NCBI GenBank assembly: GCA_038239195.1
Contig: JBBSEZ010000014.1
Location: forward strand, 1-50,505
Origin: JBBSEZ01 sp038239195
GTDB taxonomy: Bacteria > Planctomycetota > Planctomycetia > Gemmatales > Gemmataceae
DNA: 50,505 nt
Direction: 5' to 3'
Both the position numbers and the translations under genes were made by a program. Below the pieces are notes generated by a model. That model was not told the DNA's origin. It was given only the letters and a program-made list of their open reading frames with translations, and searched no databases. Positions 16,926 to 25,657 of the stretch are shown here, piece after piece; within the stretch, counting starts at the first letter, position 1; the number at the start of each line of letters is the position of its first letter.

Positions 16926-18458
16926 CTACTCGACGCGCCGGCCGCTCTCCGTCTGGCCCGGCACTTCGACGGCGGCGCGACCCAGCTGGCGCAGCCGGCG
17001 CCCGAGGACCACGAGGACGATGCTCCACAGCCCGCCGAACTCCAGGATCGCCCAGTGGCGGTCGAGCAGCATCAAGGGCGCCAGCGCCCAGAACGCGAAG
17101 GCGAAGAGGTAGCAGCGCCCCCAGTAGCCGCTGCCCAGCACGAAGAACGCCATCCCCGTCACCAGGGCGAAGTAGGGATAGAGCACGCCCTGGTAGAGCT
17201 GGCCCATCGGAAAAAGGCTCGCCGTCACGCCGGAGACGAAAGTACACGTCAACAGGTAGCCGATCCACACCGACCATAGTTGTCGCTCCGCCGCCGTCGT
17301 CGCGAGGATGCCCTTGGGGCGGTACAGCCAGAGCACGAAGATCAGCGCGCCGAACTGAACGACCTGCGAGAGCAGGATCGTCCACACCGACTGCTCGGTG
17401 GCGATCAGCACGAACTTGAGCGTGTGCATCACCGCGACGATGGCGGCGAACCAGTACAGCACCACGCCGTACTGCCCGAACTCGGCGTCGTGCTGGCTGC
17501 GCTCCAGGGCCCGCGCCATCCGGTCGAACAGGTTGACGCTGCGCGCCCGGATGGAGTCGCCCTTGAGGTGGCGCTCGAGGTCGTCGGCCAGGTCGGCCGC
17601 GGAGGCGTAGCGCTCGCCGGGGGCCTTGTGCAGGCACTTGAGGCAGATCGTCTGGAGGTCGCGATCGATCTTCGGGTTGAGCAAGCGCGGCGGGGCCGGC
17701 TCGTTCTGCATCACCTGGAGCAGGGTGTCCAGTTGGGTCTCGCCGCGGAAGGGCGGTCGGCCGGTGAGGCACTCGTAGAGCAGCGCCCCCAACCCGTAAA
17801 CGTCGCAGGCGGGGCCGAGGTCCTTCTTCCCGGCAGCCTGTTCGGGGGCCATGTAGGAGGGGGTGCCGAGGACGGCCCCGGTTCGCGTGTGCTCGTGGCT
17901 GCCGGTAATCAGCTTGGCGAGGCCGAAGTCGGTGACGTGCGGCTGGTCGTGCGGGTCGATGAGGACGTTGCCCGGCTTGACGTCGCGGTGGAGGATGCCC
18001 TCCTGGTGGGCGTAGTGGAGCGCGCGGGCGATGATGGCCAGGTAGCGCGCCGCGACCTTGCCGGGCAGGGGGCCAGCCGCCAGGCGCTGGGCGAGGCTGG
18101 GCCCTTCGATGAGGTCCATGCTGTAGAAGTGCCGCCCGCCCTGCACGCCGACGCGGTGGACGGTGACGATGTGCGGGTGCTGCAATCGGGCCGCCGAGCC
18201 CGCCTCGCGCTGAAAGCGGCGGAGGTCGTCCTCGTCGGGGAGCGCGCCGGGCTGCATCATCTTGAGCGCGACCTGCCGGCCCAGGGCGGGCTCGTAGGCG
18301 CGGAAGACGACGCCCATCCCGCCGCGGCCGAGCTCGCCGCGCAGCTCGTAGTCGCCGAAGCGCTCGGGAACGAAGTCGCTGTTGCCGCCCTCGGCGCGTG
18401 CTTGGGGCAGGGTGGGCTGGATCGGTTGATCGCCGAGCGTCCCGTCTTTGCCAGGCAT
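16926..18458 (-). CDS. PknB-like Ser/Thr protein kinase with C-terminal membrane domain
   Basis: A 510-residue kinase. The kinase domain spans about residues 34-300 and has all canonical motifs: GRGGMGVVF, Lys66 in VALKMM, HRDVKPGN with Asp159, DFGLAK with Asp177, GTPSYMAPEQ, and DVYGLGALLYECLTGRPPF. The C-terminal part (about 325-490) has roughly five hydrophobic segments with WY-LWLYRP and WSVWIGYLL stretches and no known extracytoplasmic sensor domain. The kinase is expected to be in the cytoplasm at the membrane, with the membrane domain perhaps sensing. An acidic/Gly-rich N-terminus contains QPIQPTLPQA. Its divergent neighbour is an acyl-CoA dehydrogenase; the shared 190-bp interval holds hairpins. 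Confidence 0.9.
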   Translation of the reverse strand: MPGKDGTLGDQPIQPTLPQARAEGGNSDFVPERFGDYELRGELGRGGMGVVFRAYEPALGRQVALKMMQPGALPDEDDLRRFQREAGSAARLQHPHIVTVHRVGVQGGRHFYSMDLIEGPSLAQRLAAGPLPGKVAARYLAIIARALHYAHQEGILHRDVKPGNVLIDPHDQPHVTDFGLAKLITGSHEHTRTGAVLGTPSYMAPEQAAGKKDLGPACDVYGLGALLYECLTGRPPFRGETQLDTLLQVMQNEPAPPRLLNPKIDRDLQTICLKCLHKAPGERYASAADLADDLERHLKGDSIRARSVNLFDRMARALERSQHDAEFGQYGVVLYWFAAIVAVMHTLKFVLIATEQSVWTILLSQVVQFGALIFVLWLYRPKGILATTAAERQLWSVWIGYLLTCTFVSGVTASLFPMGQLYQGVLYPYFALVTGMAFFVLGSGYWGRCYLFAFAFWALAPLMLLDRHWAILEFGGLWSIVLVVLGRRLRQLGRAAVEVPGQTESGRRVE

Positions 18459-18526
18459 GAGGCTCCTCTCGTTGCGTGTCCCAACCGTCCATTGTGCCCT
18501 GTCCTCGTTCCGGGGGCGAGGGTAAA

Positions 18527-18596
18527 CTGAGGGCGAGGCCCCCGGTTAGCAACGCTTTGAAGAAGCGTTCGGCCCAAGACGCTTCTGCGAAGCGTC
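18527..18596. repeat. Hairpin-rich repeat in the divergent kinase/acyl-CoA dehydrogenase interval
   Basis: TGAGGGCGAGGCCCC-like sequence near 18527, a copy of which occurs again near 21472, is followed by ACGCTTTGAAGAAGCGT (imperfect dyad near 18551) and by a perfect hairpin GACGCTTC-tgc-GAAGCGTC (18578-18596). This looks like a member of a dispersed intergenic repeat family rather than a promoter element. Confidence 0.5.
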
Positions 18597-18647
18597 GCTC
18601 ACCGGGGCCCTCCGTTGGCGGCGAACATCAACCCAAGGAGGCCCACC

Positions 18648-19835
18648 ATGTCACCGGCGGAGCAGCGCCGCTTGCTCGAGGACGTCGAGGCCTTCTGCCA
18701 GGAGGTCCGCCCGGTCGAGGAACTGTGCTACGTCGAGCACCGCTACAACGACCAGGTCGTCCCGCTGGCGCGCAAACACGACCTCCTCGCGATGCCGGTG
18801 CCCCCCGAGTATGGAGGGCGCGGCGCGGACGCCGTCGCCTACCTCCGCGCTCTCGTCCGCATCGGGCGGGAGGGGACCGGCGTGCGCACCTTCTTCTCCG
18901 GGCACACTTCCATCGGCGAGTACCCCATCCTCACGTGGGGCAACGAGGAGCAGAAAAGGCGCTATCTCCCCCTCGCGGCGCGCGGCGAGAAAATCCTGGC
19001 GTTCGGCCTGACCGAGCCCGACGCCGGCAGCAATCCGCTCGAGATGACGAGCACGTACGAGCGGCGCGGCGATCGATACGTGCTGAACGGTGTCAAGTAT
19101 CTGATCTCCAACGGCGGGATCGCCGACGCCGTCGTCGCCTTCGCCTACCCGCGCGGCGCCGACGGCGCCCCGAAGCCCAAAAGCCGGATCAGCGCCTTCC
19201 TCGTCGATCGCGGGCCGGGCTTCGCGAGCGAGGACTTGACGGCGAAACTGGGCATGCCGACGTCGAACACGGCCATGTTCGAGATGCAGGATTGCGCCAT
19301 CCCCGCCAACAACCTGCTCGGCGAAGAGGGCGATGGCTTCCGCATCGCCATGGGCACGCTGGTGAGCGGTCGATTGAGCGTCGCCGCGGGCTGCCTCGGC
19401 GTCATCGAGGACTGCCTCGCGGAAGTCATCGGCTACGCCAGGGAGCGCCATCAGCACGGCAAGCCGATCGGCAAGCACCAACTCGTGCAGGAGCACGTCG
19501 CCGCCATCGAGATGGCGAGGGTGTCGTCGGAAGCGCTCTTGCTGCGCGCCGCCGAGGCCAAGGACGCCAGCCACGCCGAGCCCGGCAACGCCGGCCTGCG
19601 CGCGGGCGCGGACCTTCTGGCCGCCCAGGCGAAATTGTTCGTCACCAACGCCGCGTGGGACGCCGCCGACCGGGCGGTGCAGGTGTACGGCGGGCGCGGC
19701 TGGTCCACGCTGTACCGCGTGGGCCGGCACCTGATGGACGTGCGCGTCTGCCGGATCTACGAGGGCACCGACGAGGTGCTCAAGCTCAAGGTCGCGGCGG
19801 CGGTGCTGGGCAAGGACTTCGAGGCGTACAGATAA
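18648..19835 (+). CDS. Acyl-CoA dehydrogenase
   Basis: A 395-residue flavoprotein. The ATG at 18648 is chosen because an AAGGAGG Shine-Dalgarno ends six bases upstream; an upstream TTG at 18615 has no such site. The sequence shows the family landmarks: AFGLTEPDAGSN (FAD and substrate contact), KYLISNGGIADAVV, the middle beta-domain, the C-terminal four-helix bundle with the VQVYGGRGW signature, and IYEGTDEV with E372 as the expected catalytic base. It would catalyse alpha,beta-dehydrogenation of an acyl-CoA and pass electrons to an electron-transfer flavoprotein. Chain-length preference cannot be read from the sequence. It stands alone on the plus strand between two minus-strand genes and ends at a strong hairpin. 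Confidence 0.93.
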   Translation: MSPAEQRRLLEDVEAFCQEVRPVEELCYVEHRYNDQVVPLARKHDLLAMPVPPEYGGRGADAVAYLRALVRIGREGTGVRTFFSGHTSIGEYPILTWGNEEQKRRYLPLAARGEKILAFGLTEPDAGSNPLEMTSTYERRGDRYVLNGVKYLISNGGIADAVVAFAYPRGADGAPKPKSRISAFLVDRGPGFASEDLTAKLGMPTSNTAMFEMQDCAIPANNLLGEEGDGFRIAMGTLVSGRLSVAAGCLGVIEDCLAEVIGYARERHQHGKPIGKHQLVQEHVAAIEMARVSSEALLLRAAEAKDASHAEPGNAGLRAGADLLAAQAKLFVTNAAWDAADRAVQVYGGRGWSTLYRVGRHLMDVRVCRIYEGTDEVLKLKVAAAVLGKDFEAYR

Positions 19836-19861
19836 GGCGACCGGGGCAGGACTTCGCCTGC

Positions 19862-19891
19862 TGTAGGACGGCTCGGGAGAGCCGTCCTACA
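19862..19891. terminator. Bidirectional terminator hairpin (also a repeat-family unit)
   Basis: A perfect 13-bp stem (TGTAGGACGGCTC at 19862-19874 and its complement at 19879-19891) with a GGGA loop, then AAAAG on the plus side. It lies between the convergent acyl-CoA dehydrogenase and zwf genes, so it can terminate both. Its TGTAG start resembles the 24-bp repeat at 4818. Confidence 0.65.
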
Positions 19892-19933
19892 AAAGATGCC
19901 TGTTCCTGCCCTTCGCCTGACGGTTCGGCGCAG

Positions 19934-21406
19934 TCAATCCTGCTTGTGGCACAGCGACAGCCACTCGCGGCCGCCCTCGGCCAGGCTCGCCGGTCCGGCC
20001 GGTCCTTCCGAGCCGACGGCGTACTCCTTGGGGGCGGGAGCGTTGGGCCCCTCGCTGGCTGCGAGGATCGGAGCAAGGATCTCCCATGCCCGCTCGATCT
20101 CGTCGGCGCGCATGAACAGGGAAGCGTCGCCGGCAAGGGCGTCCTGCAGGAGGCGCTCGTAGGCCTCGGGGATGGGGGCGTCGGGGTAGGCGGTCTTGTA
20201 ATGAAACTCCAGGCCGGACGGGCTGAGGACCGTGCCCTCGCGGTCGGGCACCTTGCTCTGGAAGTTGACGTGGATCCCCTCGTCGGGCTGGATGCACAGC
20301 GACAGCCGGTTGCACTGGAGCGTCGAGCCCTCCGGCAGCGGAAACATCAGGTGGGGGGGGCAGCGGAACTGGATCACCACTTCGCTCGAGCGGTGCGCCA
20401 GGGCCTTGCCGGAGCGCAGGAAGAACGGCACGCCGCGCCAGCGCGCGTTGTGGATGTTCAACTCCACCGCGGCGTAGGTCGGCGTCCGCGAGCCCGGCGA
20501 CACGCCCTTCTCCTTGCGGTAGCCGGCGTACTGGCCGGTGACGAGTTGCCGTCCCGCGTCCTCCGGGCGCAGGAGCTGAACGGCGTCGAGGACCTTCTTC
20601 TTCTCGTTGCGCAGGGCGTTGGCCTCGAAGCGCGCCGGCGACTCCAGCGCCACCAGCGCGAGCAGTTGGAGTAGGTGGTTCTGGAACATGTCGCGCAGTA
20701 CGCCGTACTTGTCGTAGTAGTCGGCGCGCGTGCCGACGGGGACGGTCTCGCCAACCGTTATCTGGACGTGGTCCACGTAGTTGTTGTTCCACAGTGGCTC
20801 GAAGAGGGTGTTGGCGAAACGGAACACCAGGATGTTCTGCACCGTCTCCTTGCCCAGGTAGTGGTCGATGCGATACACCTGCTCCTCGGCGAAGTGGGCC
20901 CGAATCGTCTCGTTCAGGGCCCGGGCCGACGCGAGGTCGCGCCCGAACGGCTTCTCGATGACGATCCGCCGCCACCCGTGTGGACTGCTCTCCTTGCTCA
21001 TCCCCGCTTCGCCCAGCCTCGTCGCGATCCCCGGATAGAGGTCCGGGCCAACCGCGAGATAGTAGAGCCGCGGCGCCGGCCCGCCACCTTCCTTTCCTTT
21101 CAGCCAGGCGTCGAGCCGCTCCAGCCCGCCCTCTTTCGCCGCGTCGGAGGCGACGTAAAAGAGCCGTCCGGCAAACTCGTTCCAGGCCTCTTCGTTCCAC
21201 TCCTCCCCCGCCTGCTTGCGCACGGCGGGCCCCATCTTGGCCCGGAAGGCGTTGTCGTCGAGCGGCGAGCGCGCCGCGCCGACGACGCGCAGCCCCTGTG
21301 GCAAGCGCCCTTTGCGCGCCAGGCTGTAGAGCGCGGGCACGAGCTTGCGCGCGGTCAAATCGCCCGTGGCGCCGAAGATGACGAGGGTGGGGGCGGGCGC
21401 GTCCAT
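19934..21406 (-). CDS. zwf: Glucose-6-phosphate 1-dehydrogenase
   Basis: A 490-residue enzyme of the oxidative pentose phosphate pathway, oxidising glucose-6-phosphate to 6-phosphogluconolactone with NADP+ (or NAD+). The N-terminal nucleotide-binding loop is FGATGDLTARK (residues 11-21). EKPFG (151-155) and the substrate signature RIDHYLGKE (179-187, with Asp181, His182 and Lys186) are intact. The expected catalytic His lies in MFQNHLLQ. Length matches the family. It is a single gene on the minus strand, ending at the hairpin at 19862. The cytoplasmic location is inferred. Nothing unusual in the sequence. Confidence 0.97.
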   Translation of the reverse strand: MDAPAPTLVIFGATGDLTARKLVPALYSLARKGRLPQGLRVVGAARSPLDDNAFRAKMGPAVRKQAGEEWNEEAWNEFAGRLFYVASDAAKEGGLERLDAWLKGKEGGGPAPRLYYLAVGPDLYPGIATRLGEAGMSKESSPHGWRRIVIEKPFGRDLASARALNETIRAHFAEEQVYRIDHYLGKETVQNILVFRFANTLFEPLWNNNYVDHVQITVGETVPVGTRADYYDKYGVLRDMFQNHLLQLLALVALESPARFEANALRNEKKKVLDAVQLLRPEDAGRQLVTGQYAGYRKEKGVSPGSRTPTYAAVELNIHNARWRGVPFFLRSGKALAHRSSEVVIQFRCPPHLMFPLPEGSTLQCNRLSLCIQPDEGIHVNFQSKVPDREGTVLSPSGLEFHYKTAYPDAPIPEAYERLLQDALAGDASLFMRADEIERAWEILAPILAASEGPNAPAPKEYAVGSEGPAGPASLAEGGREWLSLCHKQD

Positions 21407-21410
21407 GATT

Positions 21411-21541
21411 TAGTCCGTAGTCCGTAGTCCGTAGCAAGGGCCCGGTTGGAGGCCCTCCACTACTGTAGAATGAGGGCGAGGCCCCGGCCAGGAAAGGGGG
21501 CGCGCAGGGCCTTTAGCTAACGACCAAGAACTACGGACTAC
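21411..21541. repeat. TAGTCCG tandem repeat and inverted copy flanking an intergenic block
   Basis: Three tandem 7-bp units TAGTCCG (21411-21431) lie beside the zwf start, and the inverse CTACGGACTAC occurs at 21531-21541 next to the start of the sensor gene. The ~100 bases between contain a GAGGGCGAGGCCCC repeat shared with 18530. The whole intergenic region looks like a repeat-bounded cassette. Confidence 0.55.
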
Positions 21542-21549
21542 AAACGAAC

Positions 21550-23316
21550 ATGAAATGGCTCTTTCGGCCGGCGGTGTGGATCGGGCTGTCGGTGGCGCTG
21601 GTGGCCGCGGCGGCCCTGGTGTCGCGCCCCAAATCGGGGCCCCCGCAGGCGGTGCCGGTGCGCCCGGGCGAGACCGAGATCGTCTTCCTCTACCCCGCGA
21701 CCAGCACCACGACCTGGGAGCGCTTCGTCGCGGCCCTGCGGCGCGCGCAGGACCGGCTGCAACAGGAGCTCCCCGGACTGGAGATCGACGCGGGCGACTG
21801 GGCGTTCCCAACGGACACCGCCGCCGTCCCGGAAGTGGTGGTGCGCTACCCCGGCGGCGCGCGCCTCGTGTTCCGCTGGTACAAGGTCAGCGGGGACAGC
21901 AGCGCCGGCTTCTGGGTGCGCTCCTTGTTGGAGCGCTCGCCGCCCCCGCTGGCGGTCATCGGCGGCGGCACGAGCTACTGGGCGCGCGAGCTGGCCATCC
22001 AGCTGCGCACCACGACCGAGCAGTCGAAAGGACGGCTCCCCGAAGAGGCCCGGCCAATCCTCGTGTTCACGACCGCGACGGCCGACAAGGTGGCCCTGCC
22101 GGAGGCCCCTGGCGAGGGCGAGGACCCGTTTGCCCACCTCCGCCCGCGCCAGCAGGACGACGAGCCCAGCAACAGCCCGTCGTTCCGCCCGCTTCACCTC
22201 TTCTACCCGGGCCGCTCCTTTCGGTTCGCCTTCACCAACCGGCAGATGGCCTCGGCCGTGACGCGCTTCCTGTGGAGTCGCGACGAACTGCGCCCGGATC
22301 GCGACCCGTGGTACGTGGCCCAGTGGCTCGACGACGTCTATTCGCGCGACCTGCTCGAAGGCTATCGAAGGGCCCTGGCGCGCCGCGTCTTCGATGGCTG
22401 GGCGGAACAATGGGGCTGGGTGGGCGGGTGGGGCGCGCAGGTCGGCGCTCCCGGCGGGCCCTTCGCGCTGCTCGGCGGGGCGTTCCCTCTCTCCGTGGCG
22501 GGCCGGAACGCGACCGCCTTCCGCCTGGAGGACGTTCCGCCCTTCTGGATCGATTCGAGCGTCGGCACGTTTGCAACCCCCAACACGTTCGAGGCCGAGC
22601 AGGTCGAGCTCATCCTCGAGCAGGTGCGTTCGCAGCGCCCCCCGCAGAGGCGGCCGCTCTTGGTGGTGAGCGGGCAGGCCCAGCCGTCGCGGCGCCTGCT
22701 GCGCCAGCTGGCGCGCTCCTCCGAGCCGGAGACGGCGCATCGGTTCGTCGTCGCCGCGGGCGACAGCATCTCGTTCAACACCGTTTACCGAGATCGCAAG
22801 GCCACCTGGCCCATCCAGGACTTGCCTTTCACGCTGGTCTTCTTCTGCCATCAAAACCCCATCGATCCGGGAGCGGGCTTCGCGGAGTTGCCCCCCTGGC
22901 GGACCGCCGACGCGGGCGACCCTCCCGCCGAGGGGTCCACCGGGACCGAAGACGTCCTGCTCTTCGCCGAGATCGTCGAGGCCCTCATCGCGGCGTTCCC
23001 GCGCGAGGGGAGGCCGAGCGCGAACGCGGCGGAGTTCGCGAGTCGTCTGCGCGAGGCCCGCGTTCGCCAGGTGCCCGTGACCGCGGGCACGCGGCTGTTC
23101 AACGCCGAAGGCCAGCGCGTCAGCGGGACGGGGGAACACGTCGTCTATCTGCGGCCCGTCTTCGCCGGCAAGCGCGTGCTGCCCAGGGCGGTCATCGAGG
23201 TGTGGGCGTGGCGGCAGGTGGCGGGCCACGAGCGCAACTGGCAGCGCTGCGGCAAGCCCCTCGAAGTCTCCTACGAGGAGGCCCCCGAAGCGGGGAGGAG
23301 GGCCCATGGCGAGTAG
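21550..23316 (+). CDS. Periplasmic-binding-protein-like sensor paired with a histidine kinase
   Basis: A 588-residue protein from ATG 21550. A signal-anchor (about residues 5-24) is followed by a large region that looks like a periplasmic binding protein type I fold repeated twice: residues about 40-240 (IVFLYPATSTTTWERFVAAL, PLAVIGGGTSYWARELAIQL, RPILVFTTATADKVAL) and 320-440 (RRPLLVVSGQAQPSRRLLRQ, RFVVAAGDSISFN, TLVFFCHQNPID). The strings beginning VIGGG and VFTTATAD resemble ligand-cleft loops of ABC-transporter/receptor binding proteins. The last 11 bases overlap the following histidine kinase gene, so the pair is translationally coupled. Inferred role: extracytoplasmic ligand sensor for that kinase. 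The ligand is unknown. Confidence 0.7.
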   Translation: MKWLFRPAVWIGLSVALVAAAALVSRPKSGPPQAVPVRPGETEIVFLYPATSTTTWERFVAALRRAQDRLQQELPGLEIDAGDWAFPTDTAAVPEVVVRYPGGARLVFRWYKVSGDSSAGFWVRSLLERSPPPLAVIGGGTSYWARELAIQLRTTTEQSKGRLPEEARPILVFTTATADKVALPEAPGEGEDPFAHLRPRQQDDEPSNSPSFRPLHLFYPGRSFRFAFTNRQMASAVTRFLWSRDELRPDRDPWYVAQWLDDVYSRDLLEGYRRALARRVFDGWAEQWGWVGGWGAQVGAPGGPFALLGGAFPLSVAGRNATAFRLEDVPPFWIDSSVGTFATPNTFEAEQVELILEQVRSQRPPQRRPLLVVSGQAQPSRRLLRQLARSSEPETAHRFVVAAGDSISFNTVYRDRKATWPIQDLPFTLVFFCHQNPIDPGAGFAELPPWRTADAGDPPAEGSTGTEDVLLFAEIVEALIAAFPREGRPSANAAEFASRLREARVRQVPVTAGTRLFNAEGQRVSGTGEHVVYLRPVFAGKRVLPRAVIEVWAWRQVAGHERNWQRCGKPLEVSYEEAPEAGRRAHGE

Positions 23317-25039
23317 CCCGCCCGCGCCTCTCCCCGCGGGCCCGGAGGAAAAGAAGGTGAGAAGGCCCTGGAAGGGGGCGTGGCGCTATGGGCGGGCCCT
23401 GGCCGCCCCGCTCCTCATCTGGGGGCTGTTGATCTACGCCTTGTCGGGCCCGTTGAGCGACCTGCTCAAGGGGCAGGATCGCTACGACCAGGAGGTGCTG
23501 CTCGAGTGGCTCACGGAGGCGCGCAACCAGGACAAGACGCTGGCCGACCTGCTCGAGGACTACCTGGTCTGCACCCGAGACTACGCGGAGCGCAAGGGCC
23601 GGCAGGAGTCGGCGCCTCCCGACGTGCTGAGGGAGGACCTGGTGTCGTCAGCCCGCAACCGCGTGGTGGCCAAGAGGCAGGAGATCTACCAGTATTTGCG
23701 CTGCCTGGGGGAGCCCGCCACGAAACTCTACCCCGGCCAGTTGCCGCTCTTTCCGGTGATCTATCGCCTGGAGGTGGTCTTCCGCTTCGAGAAGTTACCG
23801 GAGGCGCAGCGCGCCCCCTTCGACGAGGAGGCCAAGGTGCCGATGACCACGCCAATCGCGTGGGCCTCGGGGCTGCCGTCGGTCAAGGGGCAGTACAAGG
23901 AGCAGCCGTTCGACCTGCACGCGCACGCCCGCGTGATCGTCCGCTACCAGTTGCACGCCTTCAACAAGCGCCAGCGCGACGAGCAGGACCGGGCGCGGCG
24001 GCTTCGCGAGCTGACGCTTCTCGCCGTGGCGGCGACGCTGCTGAGCGTGGCGTGGGTCGCCTTCCTGCAAGGCCGCGAGCGCGACCGGGAGCGCCAGCGG
24101 TTGCTGGCCGAGCACCAGATGGCGCAGGCGGAGCGGCTGCTCTTGCAGGAGGAGGCGCGCCGCGCCGAGGCCGAGCGCCAGTTGCTCGAACAGCGCCTGG
24201 CGACCCAGGCCGCGGAGCGACAGGCGCTGGAGCTGAAGTCGCACCTCTACGCCAGCATCGGCATCATGGCGGGCTCGTACGCGCACAACATCAAGAACCT
24301 CCTGGTCCGCCCCAACGACCTGCTGCGCCGCTGCCTGGAGGCGGACGGGAAGACCAACCAGGACGGGATGCTGCGCGAGGTGCAGCAGACGCTGGGGATG
24401 GTGACGGAGCGGCTGCAGCAGATCCTGCAAACGGTGCGGCGCGACCCCAACCAGGCGGAGCTGCGCGCGCTGGACCTGAACGACTTGCTGGCCGGCCTGG
24501 GCCACACCTGGCGCGACCTGGCCGCAGATCGCTGGAAGCTCGACGTCGTCCTGGAGCTCGAGGAAGGCCCCCTCGAAGTCGAGGGCGACGTCTCCCACCT
24601 CCAGCAGGCGGTGGAGAACCTGCTGTTCAACGCGCGCGACGCGACGTTCGAGATGCGCAACAACCTCCGGGACTCGGCGCGCCGGCAACACGGCCTGGAC
24701 GAGCGGGCGCGGCGCCAGGCCGTGCTCGCGGCCGCGGGCTGGCGGGGCAAGGTCGTCGTCCGCACGCGCCGCCTCGGCAAGGAGGCGATCCTGGAAGTGA
24801 GCGATAACGGAGCGGGAATGACGGAGGAAGTGCGCCAGCGCTGCACGGAGACGCACTACTCGACGAAGCGCGACAATGCCCTCTACGAGGGCCACAGCAC
24901 GGGGATGGGCCTGGGGCTGTCGTTCGTGGTGGCCATCCTGATGCACCATCACGCGAAGCTGGAAATCGAGTCGGTGCCCCTGAACGGGACGACGTTCCGG
25001 GCGCGGTTTCCGTTGCCGGCCTCGACCGGCCCTCGCTGA
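23306..25039 (+). CDS. Membrane sensor histidine kinase with atypical AHNIKN H-box
   Basis: A 577-residue kinase. Transmembrane helices at about 30-48 and 235-255 enclose an extracytoplasmic segment of about 185 residues. A coiled coil (about 260-315, rich in EQRLATQAAERQ) leads to the phosphoacceptor region with H327 in GSYAHNIKNLL. This H-N-I-K-N form replaces the usual H-E/D-x-x-N/P. ATP-binding motifs are intact: N-box QQAVENLLFNARDA, G1 DNGAGM, the TKRDNALYEGHSTGMGLGL G2 region. It overlaps the sensor gene by 11 bases. No response regulator gene is adjacent. It likely autophosphorylates in response to the partner protein. The target is unknown. Confidence 0.85.
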   Translation: MASSPPAPLPAGPEEKKVRRPWKGAWRYGRALAAPLLIWGLLIYALSGPLSDLLKGQDRYDQEVLLEWLTEARNQDKTLADLLEDYLVCTRDYAERKGRQESAPPDVLREDLVSSARNRVVAKRQEIYQYLRCLGEPATKLYPGQLPLFPVIYRLEVVFRFEKLPEAQRAPFDEEAKVPMTTPIAWASGLPSVKGQYKEQPFDLHAHARVIVRYQLHAFNKRQRDEQDRARRLRELTLLAVAATLLSVAWVAFLQGRERDRERQRLLAEHQMAQAERLLLQEEARRAEAERQLLEQRLATQAAERQALELKSHLYASIGIMAGSYAHNIKNLLVRPNDLLRRCLEADGKTNQDGMLREVQQTLGMVTERLQQILQTVRRDPNQAELRALDLNDLLAGLGHTWRDLAADRWKLDVVLELEEGPLEVEGDVSHLQQAVENLLFNARDATFEMRNNLRDSARRQHGLDERARRQAVLAAAGWRGKVVVRTRRLGKEAILEVSDNGAGMTEEVRQRCTETHYSTKRDNALYEGHSTGMGLGLSFVVAILMHHHAKLEIESVPLNGTTFRARFPLPASTGPR

Positions 25040-25056
25040 AATTCCGGAGTTGACGG

Positions 25057-25638
25057 ATGCCAACCCTCTGCGTTTTCTGCGGTTCCAGCGTCGGCGGGCG
25101 CGCCGACTATGCCGACGCCGCCCGGCACCTGGGGACCGCGCTCGCCCGGCGCGGGCTGGGGCTGGTCTTCGGGGCCGGGCACGTGGGGCTGATGGGCGTC
25201 GTGGCCGACGCGGTGTTGGCGGGAGGCGGCCGGGCCGTCGGCGTCATCCCCCAGGCGCTGGTGGACAAGGAACTGGCCCACGGGCGCCTGACGGAGCTGC
25301 ACGTCGTCGATTCCATGCACGCGAGCAAGGCCCTGATGGCCGACCGCGCCGACGCCTTCCTGGCGCTGCCGGGCGGCTTCGGAACGGCCGACGAGTTGTT
25401 CGAGATACTCACCTGGGCGCAACTGGGGATTCACCGCAAGCCGGTGGGGCTGCTGAACGTCGCTGGCTTCTTCGCGCCGTTGCTGGCCTGGGTGGACCTC
25501 GCCGTGCGCGAGCGCTTCCTGCGCCCCGAACATCGCGCGTTGCTGCACGTGGGCGAGGAGACGGAGGGATTGCTCGACCGCCTGCTTGCCCCGCACGCGG
25601 GCCCCGCCGTGCCCAAGTGGCTCGACGTCGAGCGGTGA
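25057..25638 (+). CDS. LOG-family nucleoside 5'-monophosphate phosphoribohydrolase-like protein
   Basis: A 193-residue protein of the TIGR00730/LOG family (cytokinin riboside 5'-monophosphate phosphoribohydrolase), which hydrolyses the base from nucleoside monophosphates. The N-terminal CVFCGSS, GLVFGAGHVGLMG and the signature PGGFGTADE (105-113, Glu113 catalytic) are clear. The conserved MHxRK motif reads MHASK (87-91), so the usual arginine is Ser90. In the family that arginine is important for catalysis, so activity may be altered. It follows the histidine kinase gene by 17 bases and may be co-transcribed, but no functional link is evident. Length is typical. Confidence 0.88.
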   Translation: MPTLCVFCGSSVGGRADYADAARHLGTALARRGLGLVFGAGHVGLMGVVADAVLAGGGRAVGVIPQALVDKELAHGRLTELHVVDSMHASKALMADRADAFLALPGGFGTADELFEILTWAQLGIHRKPVGLLNVAGFFAPLLAWVDLAVRERFLRPEHRALLHVGEETEGLLDRLLAPHAGPAVPKWLDVER

Positions 25639-25657
25639 GGCGCTTCTGCCAGGGCGG

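Noticed and set aside
13621..18552. Minus-strand open frame of 1,643 codons
   Set aside because: It runs antisense through the peroxidase and out of frame through two real minus-strand genes, so it is a GC-driven shadow.
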